Shown here piece by piece: positions 1 to 6,902 of a stretch of DNA of 11,808 bases. A model generated the notes under the pieces. It saw only the letters and a list, made by a program, of their open reading frames with translations. It searched no databases and was not told the origin of the DNA. Source of the stretch: an uncultured Lachnospiraceae bacterium (GTDB taxonomy: Bacteria; Bacillota; Clostridia; Lachnospirales; Lachnospiraceae); the NCBI GenBank assembly GCA_910586205.1, contig CAJUGD010000057.1, positions 1 through 11,808 on the forward strand. Direction: 5' to 3'. Made by a program: the position numbers and the translations under genes. How positions within the stretch are numbered: the stretch's first letter is position 1; each line of letters starts with the position of its first letter.

Positions 1-1463
1 ATTACTACTATATGCAGTCCAATGGTAAAGCTTATAAGGCTTCTGACAACAGCAACATCAGATTCCGTACTATTGATGGAAAGAGATATGCTTTTGACGA
101 TGACGGCAAAATGCTCTATGGCTGGGTAAATGAGCAGGGCGAGAGGCAGTCTGATGATGATGGCTGGGAGAGCGCTACTTATTATCTGGGTAACTGGGAT
201 GATGGTGCTATGAAGACCGGTTGGCAGAAGGTTTATGTCTATGACGGCGATGAAGATGACGACATGGAGCATTGGTTCCACTTTAAGTCCAATGGTAAAA
301 AGAGAAGCTCTGATGCCGCAGACACTGTTAAGGAAGAAAAAATTAACGGTCAGAGATATGGCTTTGATAACCGCGGTGTAATGGTTTCCCAGTGGACCTT
401 AGCTACGAACGCTGAGGCCAGCAAGTCTTCTTCCAGCTCTTGGAAATATTATAACAGTGTAGACGACGGTAAACGGGTAACCAAAGGCTGGTTTAGGGTA
501 GTTGCTCCGTCTGAGGACAATGATAATGTGTTCAAAACCAGCTATGGTACGGATACCTTCGCAACCAGCGATGCAGATGATGAGAACGAGAGATGGTACT
601 ATGCAGACGGAGACGGAAACCTTTACGTTGGTCAGATCAAGAAGATTAAAGGCAAATACTATGGATTCCGTCCGGAGGGTGAAGCTGGTGGAAACAAAGC
701 AGCAGCCATGCTGTCCGGTCTGGTACTGATGGAAGTGGATCCCGCAGATGGAACTATTAAATGGGTGTTTGATGACGGTGTGGATTCCGATGAGTTAGAT
801 GATCTGATTGATTGGGATGTGAATTCTGAAATTGTTCGGAAGGTTACAGACCATTGTGATGAGCTGGAAGATGTTTCCTTGTACTACTTTGGAGATGAAG
901 AAACCGATGGAGCTATGAAGACTGGTACAACTACCGTTACCCTTGATGGTGAGAGCTATAACTTCCTGTTCAACAAGACCGGCGGCGCTGAAGGTAAGGG
1001 TAAAGGTCTGACTGGTGTAGATGACAACAAGTACATTTATAAGTTTGGATGCCGTATTAAGGCAGGAAGCGATGATAAATATCAGGTTGTTGCAGTTACT
1101 CCAAATACAGGTAACGCCACCGATATTCATGCAAGAGGTGTTTGGGTAGAGAAGATTGACTCTGCAGAACTCAAATTATACGCTGCAGGGACGTTTACTA
1201 ATGATAAAGACGAAACGGTAAATTATTTAGATATTTCAGCGCTGCAGCACAATGCACAGTATGGGACAAAACTTTATCTGGTAAATACAAGTGGTAATGT
1301 ACAGAAATCCAAGGTTGCAGCCAAGGATGGAGATGACTGGTACTTCTATGTGAAGAACAGAGCTGTTAAGTTGTACACCAACAACAAGAATTTGGATGAC
1401 AGATCAACAACAGCAACTGAAAAGTGGGAGACCTATGTAGATTATTTAAATGATGCTAACTAA
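1..1463 (+). CDS. Cell-wall-binding-repeat surface protein, 5' end missing
   Basis: The frame is already open at the left edge (codons from base 3 read YYYMQSNGKAY), so the true start and signal peptide lie outside the window; the ATG at 12 is internal. About 486 residues are visible, ending at TAA 1461-1463. They contain degenerate aromatic/glycine repeats of the choline- or cell-wall-binding type (WYYxxxDGxxxxGW), for example YAFDDDGKMLYGW, RYGFDNRGVMVSQW and RWYYADGDGNLYVGQI. The unit GAMKTG occurs twice, in YYLGNWDDGAMKTGWQ and YYFGDEETDGAMKTG. The units are spaced by acidic Asp/Glu-rich inserts, and the last roughly 140 residues show few recognisable repeats. No LPXTG motif or catalytic domain is seen. 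By family knowledge such repeats hold secreted proteins on wall polymers. The ligand and function are unknown. A strong terminator follows, so the gene ends its transcript. Confidence 0.85.
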   Translation, partial: YYYMQSNGKAYKASDNSNIRFRTIDGKRYAFDDDGKMLYGWVNEQGERQSDDDGWESATYYLGNWDDGAMKTGWQKVYVYDGDEDDDMEHWFHFKSNGKKRSSDAADTVKEEKINGQRYGFDNRGVMVSQWTLATNAEASKSSSSSWKYYNSVDDGKRVTKGWFRVVAPSEDNDNVFKTSYGTDTFATSDADDENERWYYADGDGNLYVGQIKKIKGKYYGFRPEGEAGGNKAAAMLSGLVLMEVDPADGTIKWVFDDGVDSDELDDLIDWDVNSEIVRKVTDHCDELEDVSLYYFGDEETDGAMKTGTTTVTLDGESYNFLFNKTGGAEGKGKGLTGVDDNKYIYKFGCRIKAGSDDKYQVVAVTPNTGNATDIHARGVWVEKIDSAELKLYAAGTFTNDKDETVNYLDISALQHNAQYGTKLYLVNTSGNVQKSKVAAKDGDDWYFYVKNRAVKLYTNNKNLDDRSTTATEKWETYVDYLNDAN

Positions 1464-1515
1464 ATTTATCTGTAAAGATAACATTTTGATGCTTCATTAA
1501 TAATTAAAAAAGTAA

Positions 1516-1557
1516 ACGGGCTTCTGACCAAGATTGATTGGCCAGAAGCCTGTTTTT
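1516..1557 (+). terminator. Rho-independent terminator of the first surface-protein gene
   Basis: Arms 1516-1531 (ACGGGCTTCTGACCAA) and 1538-1553 (TTGGCCAGAAGCCTGT) pair over 16 positions with one G.U and one A.C mismatch around a 6-base loop, and run into TTTTT at 1553-1557. It begins 53 bases after the stop codon. Confidence 0.9.
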
Positions 1558-1646
1558 CGATTTCCATTATCTTAAGAGCAAGATTATTATTACATTTTTC
1601 TTCCGCCACTTAATAAAATGTTATGGAAACTTCATGATTTAAGTAG

Positions 1647-1675
1647 TTGATGGACAGGAAAAAATATGATATGCT
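1647..1675 (+). promoter_or_regulatory. Probable sigma-A promoter for the 1723 gene (extended -10)
   Basis: TTGATG at 1647-1652, a 17-base spacer, then TATGCT at 1670-1675, preceded by TG at 1667-1668 as in an extended -10. Transcription would begin near 1682, giving a leader of about 40 bases. The -10 hexamer matches consensus at only four of six positions, so this is probable rather than certain. The rest of the 1558-1722 gap is AT-rich and shows nothing else. Confidence 0.5.
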
Positions 1676-1722
1676 TCCAATACGGCAACGAATAATATTA
1701 GATTTGGAGGTAATGGATAAAG

Positions 1723-2931
1723 ATGAGAAAGAAAGTATTGTTAACATCCTTTCTTGCAGTATCGCTGATGGCTTCTCTTAGCTTGACTTCTTTTGCAGGT
1801 TGGGAACAGGACAATTATGGATGGTATTATGTGAATAATAATGGAGTCCGACTGGGCGGCGGATGGTTTACAGATCCAGATACAAAGCTGGTATATTACA
1901 TGGATCCGGGCGGATATATGATGAGCGATACCATGGTAGAGGGCTATAAGCTTGCTGAAGATGGACACAGATTGGATAAGACACCAGAACAGCTTGAGGC
2001 AGAGGCGAAAAAGGCGCAGGAAAAGGCGTCAAAGCCCACACCCAATAAAGTGCGGCTGCAGATTGAGAGCGCAGGGAAAGAAGCAGTATCCAGAGGATAT
2101 TCTGTTTGGACTTTAAGGACGCATTATCAGTCGGAGATGCAGGCTTTCATGGACAAAATTTTCAAGTCTATGGCAGATGAGATTTATAAGGATAGGAAGG
2201 AACGGCGGGATCAGGCTTATAAAGAGGCTAAGGAGGCAGCGCAGGCGGCGTCTTTAGCAAATGAGGATGGCAGCAGTGTTGGAGAGATGTCCGTTGATTT
2301 GTCCAAACTGTATCCTACAAGCACGCTTGCTACTAAGGATAATGAAGCAGTTCACTATAGCATTTATCGATTAGAGGATAAGCAGGATATTATTGCTGCC
2401 AGTTATTCAAAGATTTCTAAAAAGGATACTTTAAGATACCTTCCCTATGCATTTGAATTATCCTATAATCGGGGTATCACTTCTTCAGAATCAGATTTGG
2501 CAGCATTTGATCAGGGATATAAGAAATTGCTGATTGCTTCGCTGGGCCAGGAACAGGGAAATGCGGTTTATGAGCAGGTGATGGCAGGGACTTTAGCCGA
2601 TGGCGCTACTGGCAATACGGATTCCGGAAATACGTTTGAAGTTATAAATAAAGATGGTATTGTAAAGATCCGTGTAACCTGCAGTGAACAGACTGCAGAG
2701 TCAGAATCTGAGAATACAGAAGCAGAGAACACAGAGACAGAAGAAAATTCTTCTGAGCAGACAGCAGCCGCATCAGAGGAGAAACCGGCGACTTCACCGG
2801 TGATTACACCTGGTCAGAGTCAGGAATCTGCTGAGGAACAAGAGAATACAGAAGATCAGCAGTCAGCAGAGAATCAGGAAAGTACAACAGAGCAGCAGCC
2901 AGAGGAGAACCAGGAGAATACAGAGGGGTAG
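1723..2931 (+). CDS. Secreted protein: wall-binding repeats, unknown middle domain, acidic tail
   Basis: 402 residues. Residues 1-25 are a typical signal peptide (basic MRKK, hydrophobic core, likely cleavage after SFA25). Residues 26-80 hold about two cell-wall-binding repeats (GWYYVNNNGVRLGGGWF, then VYYMDPGGYMM) and close with GYKLAEDGHRLD, the same closing motif as the 5640 and 6309 products. From about 84 to 180 the chain is rich in Ala, Lys and Glu and probably helical. Residues about 190-315 form a region I do not recognise. The last roughly 80 residues are low-complexity Glu/Gln/Asn/Thr/Ser (QENTE-like units), strongly acidic and probably disordered. There is no LPXTG or transmembrane anchor. 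The RBS is GGAGGT at 1706-1711; its 12-base spacing to ATG is long but no better in-frame start exists. The gene is transcribed alone, between the 1516 terminator and the 2941 hairpin. Export and wall association are well supported; the function is unknown. Confidence 0.88.
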   Translation: MRKKVLLTSFLAVSLMASLSLTSFAGWEQDNYGWYYVNNNGVRLGGGWFTDPDTKLVYYMDPGGYMMSDTMVEGYKLAEDGHRLDKTPEQLEAEAKKAQEKASKPTPNKVRLQIESAGKEAVSRGYSVWTLRTHYQSEMQAFMDKIFKSMADEIYKDRKERRDQAYKEAKEAAQAASLANEDGSSVGEMSVDLSKLYPTSTLATKDNEAVHYSIYRLEDKQDIIAASYSKISKKDTLRYLPYAFELSYNRGITSSESDLAAFDQGYKKLLIASLGQEQGNAVYEQVMAGTLADGATGNTDSGNTFEVINKDGIVKIRVTCSEQTAESESENTEAENTETEENSSEQTAAASEEKPATSPVITPGQSQESAEEQENTEDQQSAENQESTTEQQPEENQENTEG

Positions 2932-2940
2932 TTGTTAGAG

Positions 2941-2992
2941 AAAATGCAGGAAAAGCTAAGGTTATGATAACCATCCTTTTCCTGCATTTTTC
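2941..2992. terminator. Bidirectional two-tier hairpin terminator
   Basis: Arms 2941-2955 (AAAATGCAGGAAAAG) and 2976-2990 pair perfectly over 15 bases. Inside them a second stem, GGTTA 2960-2964 with TAACC 2968-2972, closes on TGA. T runs occur on the 3' side on both strands (ATTTTTC on plus, ATTTTC on minus). It lies between the convergent genes ending at 2931 (plus) and 3028 (minus), so it can serve both. Confidence 0.88.
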
Positions 2993-3027
2993 AAATACAT
3001 ATTGGTTTTTTGATTTATAGGCATGTC

Positions 3028-3528
3028 CTAAAACTGAATATCAAATGTCATATATTCATCTTTGGGGATTTCAGTCTCGTACAGAGGGGTGCCCTTTGCA
3101 TAAGAGGATTCGTCGTAAACTTTCAGGCGGATCACATTATCTTGGTAGAGCCCTCCAAAAGTATCGTCGTCAGATTCTCCATAAGAGAAATCCTGAACAG
3201 CTACCTGGTCATTTATGCCTTTAATCGCCTGATCGGCAAACCATGCAGTATCTTCAGGCGAGGTTCCGTCTTTGACAACTACATCAATATTGATGTATTC
3301 TTCATCCAGATGAAGTTCAAAGTCAATGGCAGAGGCCATGGGGTAATCAGCTGGATCTAAATAAATGTCATCTACATCATTGTGAAGCTGCTCCGGATCA
3401 ATTTCAATATCAGAGTATAAATTAAAATCAGGTCCCATGGTTTCATCCGATTGGATAATGTTGCTTTTGGTGCAGCCGCATAAGAGCATAATGCAGCTTG
3501 TAATCAATATAATTGTTTTCAATTTCAT
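3028..3528 (-). CDS. Small secreted lipoprotein of unknown function
   Basis: 166 residues read on the minus strand from ATG at 3526-3528. This start is preferred over an in-frame ATG nine codons upstream because GGAGG (complement of 3537-3541) lies 8 bases before it and because it gives a clean lipoprotein signal: MKLKTIILITSCIMLLCGC, lipobox LCGC, with Cys19 as the expected lipidated residue. The mature part is about 148 residues and rich in Asp and Glu (NDVDDIYLDPADYP; GESDDDTFGG), with no cysteine pairs, membrane segment or catalytic motif that I recognise. By family knowledge it would be tethered to the outer face of the membrane. It is the only leftward gene here, divergent from the ligase-like gene and convergent with the 1723 gene, sharing the hairpin at 2941-2992. 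A plus-strand open frame over the same bases is a shadow. Substrate-binding or chaperone roles are possible but unsupported. Confidence 0.85.
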   Translation of the reverse strand: MKLKTIILITSCIMLLCGCTKSNIIQSDETMGPDFNLYSDIEIDPEQLHNDVDDIYLDPADYPMASAIDFELHLDEEYINIDVVVKDGTSPEDTAWFADQAIKGINDQVAVQDFSYGESDDDTFGGLYQDNVIRLKVYDESSYAKGTPLYETEIPKDEYMTFDIQF

Positions 3529-3574
3529 AAAAATTGCCTCCTGAATGTTTGTCAAAGTATTTGAAACACAGAGT

Positions 3575-3603
3575 ATTATATACGATAATTTATTTTTTGA
3601 ACA
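3575..3603 (-). promoter_or_regulatory. Probable promoter of the lipoprotein gene
   Basis: On the minus strand a perfect TATAAT -10 is the complement of 3575-3580. At 17 bases upstream lies only a weak -35, TGTTCA (complement of 3598-3603). Transcription would begin near 3568, giving a leader of about 40 bases with the RBS at 3537-3541. The weak -35 limits confidence. Confidence 0.45.
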
Positions 3604-3746
3604 GACCTATTTCAAAAATGTCATAAATACGTAAGATAGGATGTAACAATTTAGAATATCCATAGAATAATTTTAATAAAAAACAAAAGCAATTTTAAGA
3701 CACGCTCTAGCGAACTGCTTTCAGTATATCCGGTCAGCACTTAAAG

Positions 3747-3775
3747 TTGCGAAATAATAGGAAAGATGTTATACT
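3747..3775 (+). promoter_or_regulatory. Extended -10 promoter of the ligase-like gene
   Basis: TTGCGA 3747-3752, a 17-base spacer and TATACT 3770-3775, with TG at 3767-3768 giving an extended -10 (TGTTATACT). Transcription would start near 3782. The element overlaps the ATG at 3766, which therefore cannot be the start on this transcript and supports ATG 3811. Confidence 0.7.
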
Positions 3776-3810
3776 GGGTGGAAAGAAAAATAGATGGAGG
3801 AAGCTGTAAA

Positions 3811-5487
3811 ATGGCAGAAGCCGGAAAAAATATGCTGGCTCAGGAAGATGAGCGTTTTATGTCAACAAATTCAGCGATTATAAATGAAATTGTTAGTCTC
3901 TGTGTTTTAATGTTGATGGTAATATTTCCATTAATATATGATGACGCATATACCAATATTATGGATGTGAAGTATGTCAGTTACTATTTACCAGTAATCA
4001 TGATGCTGGGATATTCACTGATTGCAGTTGTTGTTATGGCTGTTATGGATATGATAAAATATCAAGGAAGGCACACTAAAAAGGTGCTGTCTGGCCTGCT
4101 TCCGAAAAACTGGAAGAAAACTTTTTTGGTGTCAGATGCTGCGGTTTTGGTGTTTTGTGTGTCTTTCTGGATTTCGACCTTTCATTCGGAATACTTTTTT
4201 GAATCTTTTTGGGGAAATGAGGGGCGGTACAGCGGGATGTTTCTGATGACCCTGTATGTGGCGGCATATTTGATGATCAGCCGTTTTTGGGAGCTTAGGG
4301 AATGGTATCTGGAAGTGTTCCTGGTCACAGGAGTTATAATGTGCATAATTGGCATTACGGATTATTTCCGCATGGATATTCTGAACTTTCGGGGACCTTA
4401 TACAGATCCGCTGGAATCAGATATTTTTACATCCACAGTTGGTAATATTAATTCTTTTACGGCTTATGTGGGAATGGTTATGGGATTTTCCGGGGCTATG
4501 TTTATTACAGAGGACAAAGTCTGGCGGATGGTCTGGCACTATATTTGTGTGGTGATTTCCTTTTTTGCCATAATCATGGGATGCAGTGATAATGCCTATC
4601 TCTCCATGGGAGCGTTGTTTGGCCTGATACCTTTTGTCACATTTAAGGATAGGGAATGTGTGAAAAGATATTTAATTATGCTGGCTTCATTTTTTACTGT
4701 GCTTTTCTGTATTGACAGGATTAACCAGATCTATGGAGATGCGGTGATTGGCCTGGACAGCTTGTTCAATGTGATTGCCGGTCTGGGGGTTTTGCCGTTT
4801 GTGGTGCTCTTTTTGTGGGCGCTGGCTTTTGGGTTCTGGAAGTATGATCAGACATGCTCTCGTAAGGGACGTCATACCGGCAACGTATTTTTGTATATTT
4901 GGGGAGTGATTGCTGCATTGGTGCTACTGGCGGTGGGAGCTGTATTGTGGGATGCTAATCTTGGCGGCCATCAAGAACGGTACGAGGCAGCGAAGAATTA
5001 TCTTGTCTTTTCGCGCCATTGGGGAACCAACAGAGGATATATATGGGGGGCATCTCTTAAACTTTTTAGTGAATTTTCATGGATGGGCAAATTGTTTGGG
5101 TATGGACCGGATACCTTTGGCATTTTAACTATGACAGAGATTCCGTATGAGATGACTCATGTGACCGGGCAGTTCTATGACAGTGCTCATAACGAATATA
5201 TTCAGTACCTTGTGACAATTGGGCTCGTAGGCTTGTGCTCTTATCTGGTGTTTTTGGGGTCTGTGTTTTGGTATATGTGGAGAAACTGGAAGGAGAATCC
5301 TTACCTTATAGGCCTGTTTGCGGCTGTGCTCTGTTATGCATTTCAGGCGGCAATCAATATTAATCTGCCCATTGTTGCCCCTATGATGTGGCTGCTTTTG
5401 AGTATTGGAATGGGGGTATGCAGAAAAAACAGAAGCAGAAGCCTGACTGCGAAAGATGATGAAAAACAAAAGCTGACATTTCAGTAA
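3811..5487 (+). CDS. O-antigen ligase/polymerase-like (Wzy_C family) membrane protein
   Basis: 558 residues from ATG 3811, with GGAGG at 3796-3800 spaced 10 bases. The ATG 45 bases earlier lies inside the promoter and has no RBS. Roughly 12-14 hydrophobic segments span the chain. Family signatures are GNEGRYSG with Arg139 in an outer loop, TNRGYIWGASL with Arg408, and the Wzy_C-type loop SAHNEYIQYLVTIGLVG with His460 and Asn461 followed by a membrane segment. Proteins of this superfamily join or transfer lipid-linked glycans at the outer face of the membrane, using conserved arginines and a histidine. In a Gram-positive cell the likely role is polymerising a surface polysaccharide or transferring glycan onto a wall polymer or protein; which of these cannot be told. 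It is unusual in standing alone, without glycosyltransferase or flippase genes, among wall-binding-repeat genes. The Lys/Glu/Asp-rich C-terminal tail is short. Confidence 0.85.
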   Translation: MAEAGKNMLAQEDERFMSTNSAIINEIVSLCVLMLMVIFPLIYDDAYTNIMDVKYVSYYLPVIMMLGYSLIAVVVMAVMDMIKYQGRHTKKVLSGLLPKNWKKTFLVSDAAVLVFCVSFWISTFHSEYFFESFWGNEGRYSGMFLMTLYVAAYLMISRFWELREWYLEVFLVTGVIMCIIGITDYFRMDILNFRGPYTDPLESDIFTSTVGNINSFTAYVGMVMGFSGAMFITEDKVWRMVWHYICVVISFFAIIMGCSDNAYLSMGALFGLIPFVTFKDRECVKRYLIMLASFFTVLFCIDRINQIYGDAVIGLDSLFNVIAGLGVLPFVVLFLWALAFGFWKYDQTCSRKGRHTGNVFLYIWGVIAALVLLAVGAVLWDANLGGHQERYEAAKNYLVFSRHWGTNRGYIWGASLKLFSEFSWMGKLFGYGPDTFGILTMTEIPYEMTHVTGQFYDSAHNEYIQYLVTIGLVGLCSYLVFLGSVFWYMWRNWKENPYLIGLFAAVLCYAFQAAININLPIVAPMMWLLLSIGMGVCRKNRSRSLTAKDDEKQKLTFQ

Positions 5488-5585
5488 ATAGTACAGAAGA
5501 TACGGGGGATACAGGGAAAGAAGCACAGAAGCTGCGAGGGAAATACAGGGAAAGAAAAAAGTCAGAATTGTTAAGGGAAAAAGCG

Positions 5586-5614
5586 TTGACAAACCATAAT
5601 GCAAAAAATATAAT
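5586..5614 (+). promoter_or_regulatory. Perfect-consensus sigma-A promoter
   Basis: TTGACA at 5586-5591, exactly 17 bases, then TATAAT at 5609-5614: every -35 and -10 base matches consensus. Transcription is expected near 5621, immediately before the RBS GGAGAGGAG at 5622-5630, so the leader would be only about 19 bases. It drives the 5640 gene and argues against any longer N-terminus there. Confidence 0.85.
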
Positions 5615-5639
5615 TAAACCAGGAGAGGAGAATATTGGT

Positions 5640-6149
5640 ATGAGACAGAAATATTTGACACAAGTGATGCTGGTACTTGCTTTGTCTGTCCTTTCTTCTA
5701 TGGCAGTATACGCGGCAGAATGGGGAAAGATGACGAACAAGTGGTATTATTATCTGGATGACGGCTCTGTGGCCAAGAATCAGTGGATTTATACAGAGGG
5801 AGGTCCTTATTGGGTAAATGACGACGGCACTATGGCTGCCAGCCAGTGGGTAAATGATGGTGGTGTCTGGTATTATGTGGATCCCAATGGGAGAAGGCTG
5901 ACAAACCAATTCTTAACCTTAAGTAAGGACCTTTACTGGTTGGATGAGAACGGAGTCATGGCAAAAGATGAGTGGGTTCAGGTAGAAGGCAAGTGGTATT
6001 ATTTTGAGGAAAGCGGTCATGCAGTAAAACGTAATTGGAAATTAATTGGGGAAGATTATTACTATTTCCTGCCAAGCGGCGTTATGGCGACAGATGCGCT
6101 GGCTCCGGGAGGCTATCGGGTAGGAGCTGACGGCCGGCGGATTGATTAG
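5640..6149 (+). CDS. Short secreted cell-wall-binding-repeat protein
   Basis: 169 residues from ATG 5640, with GGAGAGGAG at 5622-5630 spaced 9 bases. The frame is open further upstream, but the consensus promoter at 5586-5614 lies in that stretch. Residues 1-25 are a signal peptide (MRQK, hydrophobic core, likely cleavage after VYA25). Nearly all the mature chain is wall-binding repeats, about six: KWYYYLDDGSVAKNQW, PYWVNDDGTMAASQW, VWYYVDPNGRRL, LYWLDENGVMAKDEW, KWYYFEESGHAVKRNW and DYYYFLPSGVMATDA, ending in GGYRVGADGRRID. There is no enzymatic domain, so it is a pure binding module. By family knowledge it would sit non-covalently on a wall glycopolymer; a structural or decoy role is inference. 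The nearest relative in the window is the 6309 product, with which it shares DGTMAA and the closing GYRV motif. No clear terminator follows. Confidence 0.88.
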   Translation: MRQKYLTQVMLVLALSVLSSMAVYAAEWGKMTNKWYYYLDDGSVAKNQWIYTEGGPYWVNDDGTMAASQWVNDGGVWYYVDPNGRRLTNQFLTLSKDLYWLDENGVMAKDEWVQVEGKWYYFEESGHAVKRNWKLIGEDYYYFLPSGVMATDALAPGGYRVGADGRRID

Positions 6150-6220
6150 TTAATAAGATTTTGTTATCAAGGGACAGCAGAAGGCTGAAAGCGGATGCTG
6201 AAAGAAGAATAATAAATAGG

Positions 6221-6249
6221 CTAACACTTTTTATTATATGAAATATTGT
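6221..6249 (+). promoter_or_regulatory. Weak candidate promoter for the 6309 gene
   Basis: CTAACA 6221-6226, 17 bases, TATTGT 6244-6249, each four of six matches. An alternative -10, TATTAT at 6232-6237, is closer to consensus but lacks a -35. The gap between the two repeat genes holds no better candidate, and read-through from the strong 5586 promoter is possible because no terminator is seen after 6149. Confidence 0.28.
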
Positions 6250-6252
6250 TAA

Positions 6253-6285
6253 CGGACAATGGCTCAAAATGGTGAATCATGTCCG
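6253..6285 (+). other. Possible leader hairpin before the 6309 gene
   Basis: CGGACA at 6253-6258 pairs with TGTCCG at 6280-6285. A bulged A at 6259 allows two more pairs (TG 6260-6261 with CA 6278-6279), leaving a 16-base loop. It ends nine bases before the RBS. It could stabilise the 5' end of the mRNA or be an operator; there is no terminator-like T run. Confidence 0.35.
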
Positions 6286-6293
6286 GTAAGGTG

Positions 6294-6304
6294 AAAGGAG
6301 GTGA
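6294..6304 (+). promoter_or_regulatory. Very strong ribosome binding site
   Basis: AAAGGAGGTGA is an 11-base match to the full anti-Shine-Dalgarno sequence at the 3' end of 16S rRNA. GGAGG lies 7 bases before ATG 6309. This fixes the start there rather than at an in-frame ATG at 6279, which lies upstream of the site, and predicts high translation. Confidence 0.9.
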
Positions 6305-6308
6305 AAAG

Positions 6309-6713
6309 ATGAAAAACAGAGGGAAAATTTTTGCGGCAGGAATTTTAACTGCGGTAATGATGGCGTCCAGCGCTATGGTAAGCTTTGCAGAGTCAGGATG
6401 GGTAGCAAGAGGTAACTCTTGGTATTATTACAGTCCTCAGGACGGCACTATGGCGGCCAATCGTTGGGTTGTTACCAATGGCGGACAGTATTGGCTTAAT
6501 GAGGATGGAACCATGGCCACCAACCGGTGGATCAATACCAATGATTTGTACTATTATGTAGGACCAGATGGCGCAGCCGTTACAGGATGGTATCAGATTA
6601 ATGGCGTTTGGTATTATTTTTACCAGGCAAACAGCAGCAATGCATTTGCAATGGCATCAAACACTCAGATCGATGGATATCGGGTCAACAAAGACGGAGC
6701 GTGGGTACAATAA
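6309..6713 (+). CDS. Small secreted cell-wall-binding-repeat protein
   Basis: 134 residues. Residues 1-27 are a signal peptide (MKNRGK, hydrophobic core, probable cleavage after SFA). The mature chain of about 107 residues is made almost entirely of wall-binding repeats: SWYYYSPQDGTMAANRW, QYWLNEDGTMATNRW, LYYYVGPDGAAVTGW and VWYYFYQANSSNAFAMAS, closing with DGYRVNKDGAWVQ. It has no catalytic domain and no membrane anchor. The start follows from the near-perfect Shine-Dalgarno site at 6294-6304. It is a paralogue of the 5640 product in layout and motif wording but shorter by about two repeats. Its place is the cell surface, bound to a glycopolymer by analogy with choline-binding modules; the true ligand is unknown. 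The gap after it (6714-6902) shows no convincing terminator or promoter, so co-transcription with the HAD gene cannot be excluded. Confidence 0.88.
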   Translation: MKNRGKIFAAGILTAVMMASSAMVSFAESGWVARGNSWYYYSPQDGTMAANRWVVTNGGQYWLNEDGTMATNRWINTNDLYYYVGPDGAAVTGWYQINGVWYYFYQANSSNAFAMASNTQIDGYRVNKDGAWVQ

Positions 6714-6902
6714 AGATGCAGCTTCACAGAATCGCTTTTACAGGATTTTGTGGGGCTGTCTCTTTATTTCCGCGGGCAATAAGCCAAATGCCGTGCTTGC
6801 ATGGGTGTTTAGTGAAAGCTGTGAAAATAAATACCCGGGAGTTTTATGCAGGGGATTAGTATTGTAACCATATATTTTACAGATGCAAAAAGGGAGAGCA
6901 GA

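Noticed and set aside
1713..1781. Overlapping 22-codon frame starting at ATG 1713
   Set aside because: Its ATG is only 2 bases from GGAGG, too close for normal initiation, and it overlaps the signal-peptide gene in another frame.
3010..3360. Plus-strand frame of 116 codons
   Set aside because: It lies antisense to the lipoprotein gene, which has a signal peptide, lipobox and RBS; the plus frame has none.
3606..3640. CCTAT / ATAGG stem in the divergent control region
   Set aside because: Five-base arms around a 25-base loop give no stable or convincing structure.
5125..5740. Minus-strand frames over the ligase 3' end and the 5640 start
   Set aside because: They are antisense to clear genes and would cross the consensus promoter; no supporting RBS or domain.
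6209..6237. Terminator between the two short repeat genes (ATAATAAA / TTTATTAT)
   Set aside because: The stem is only A-T pairs with a 13-base loop and would be too weak; it probably reflects AT-rich promoter sequence.
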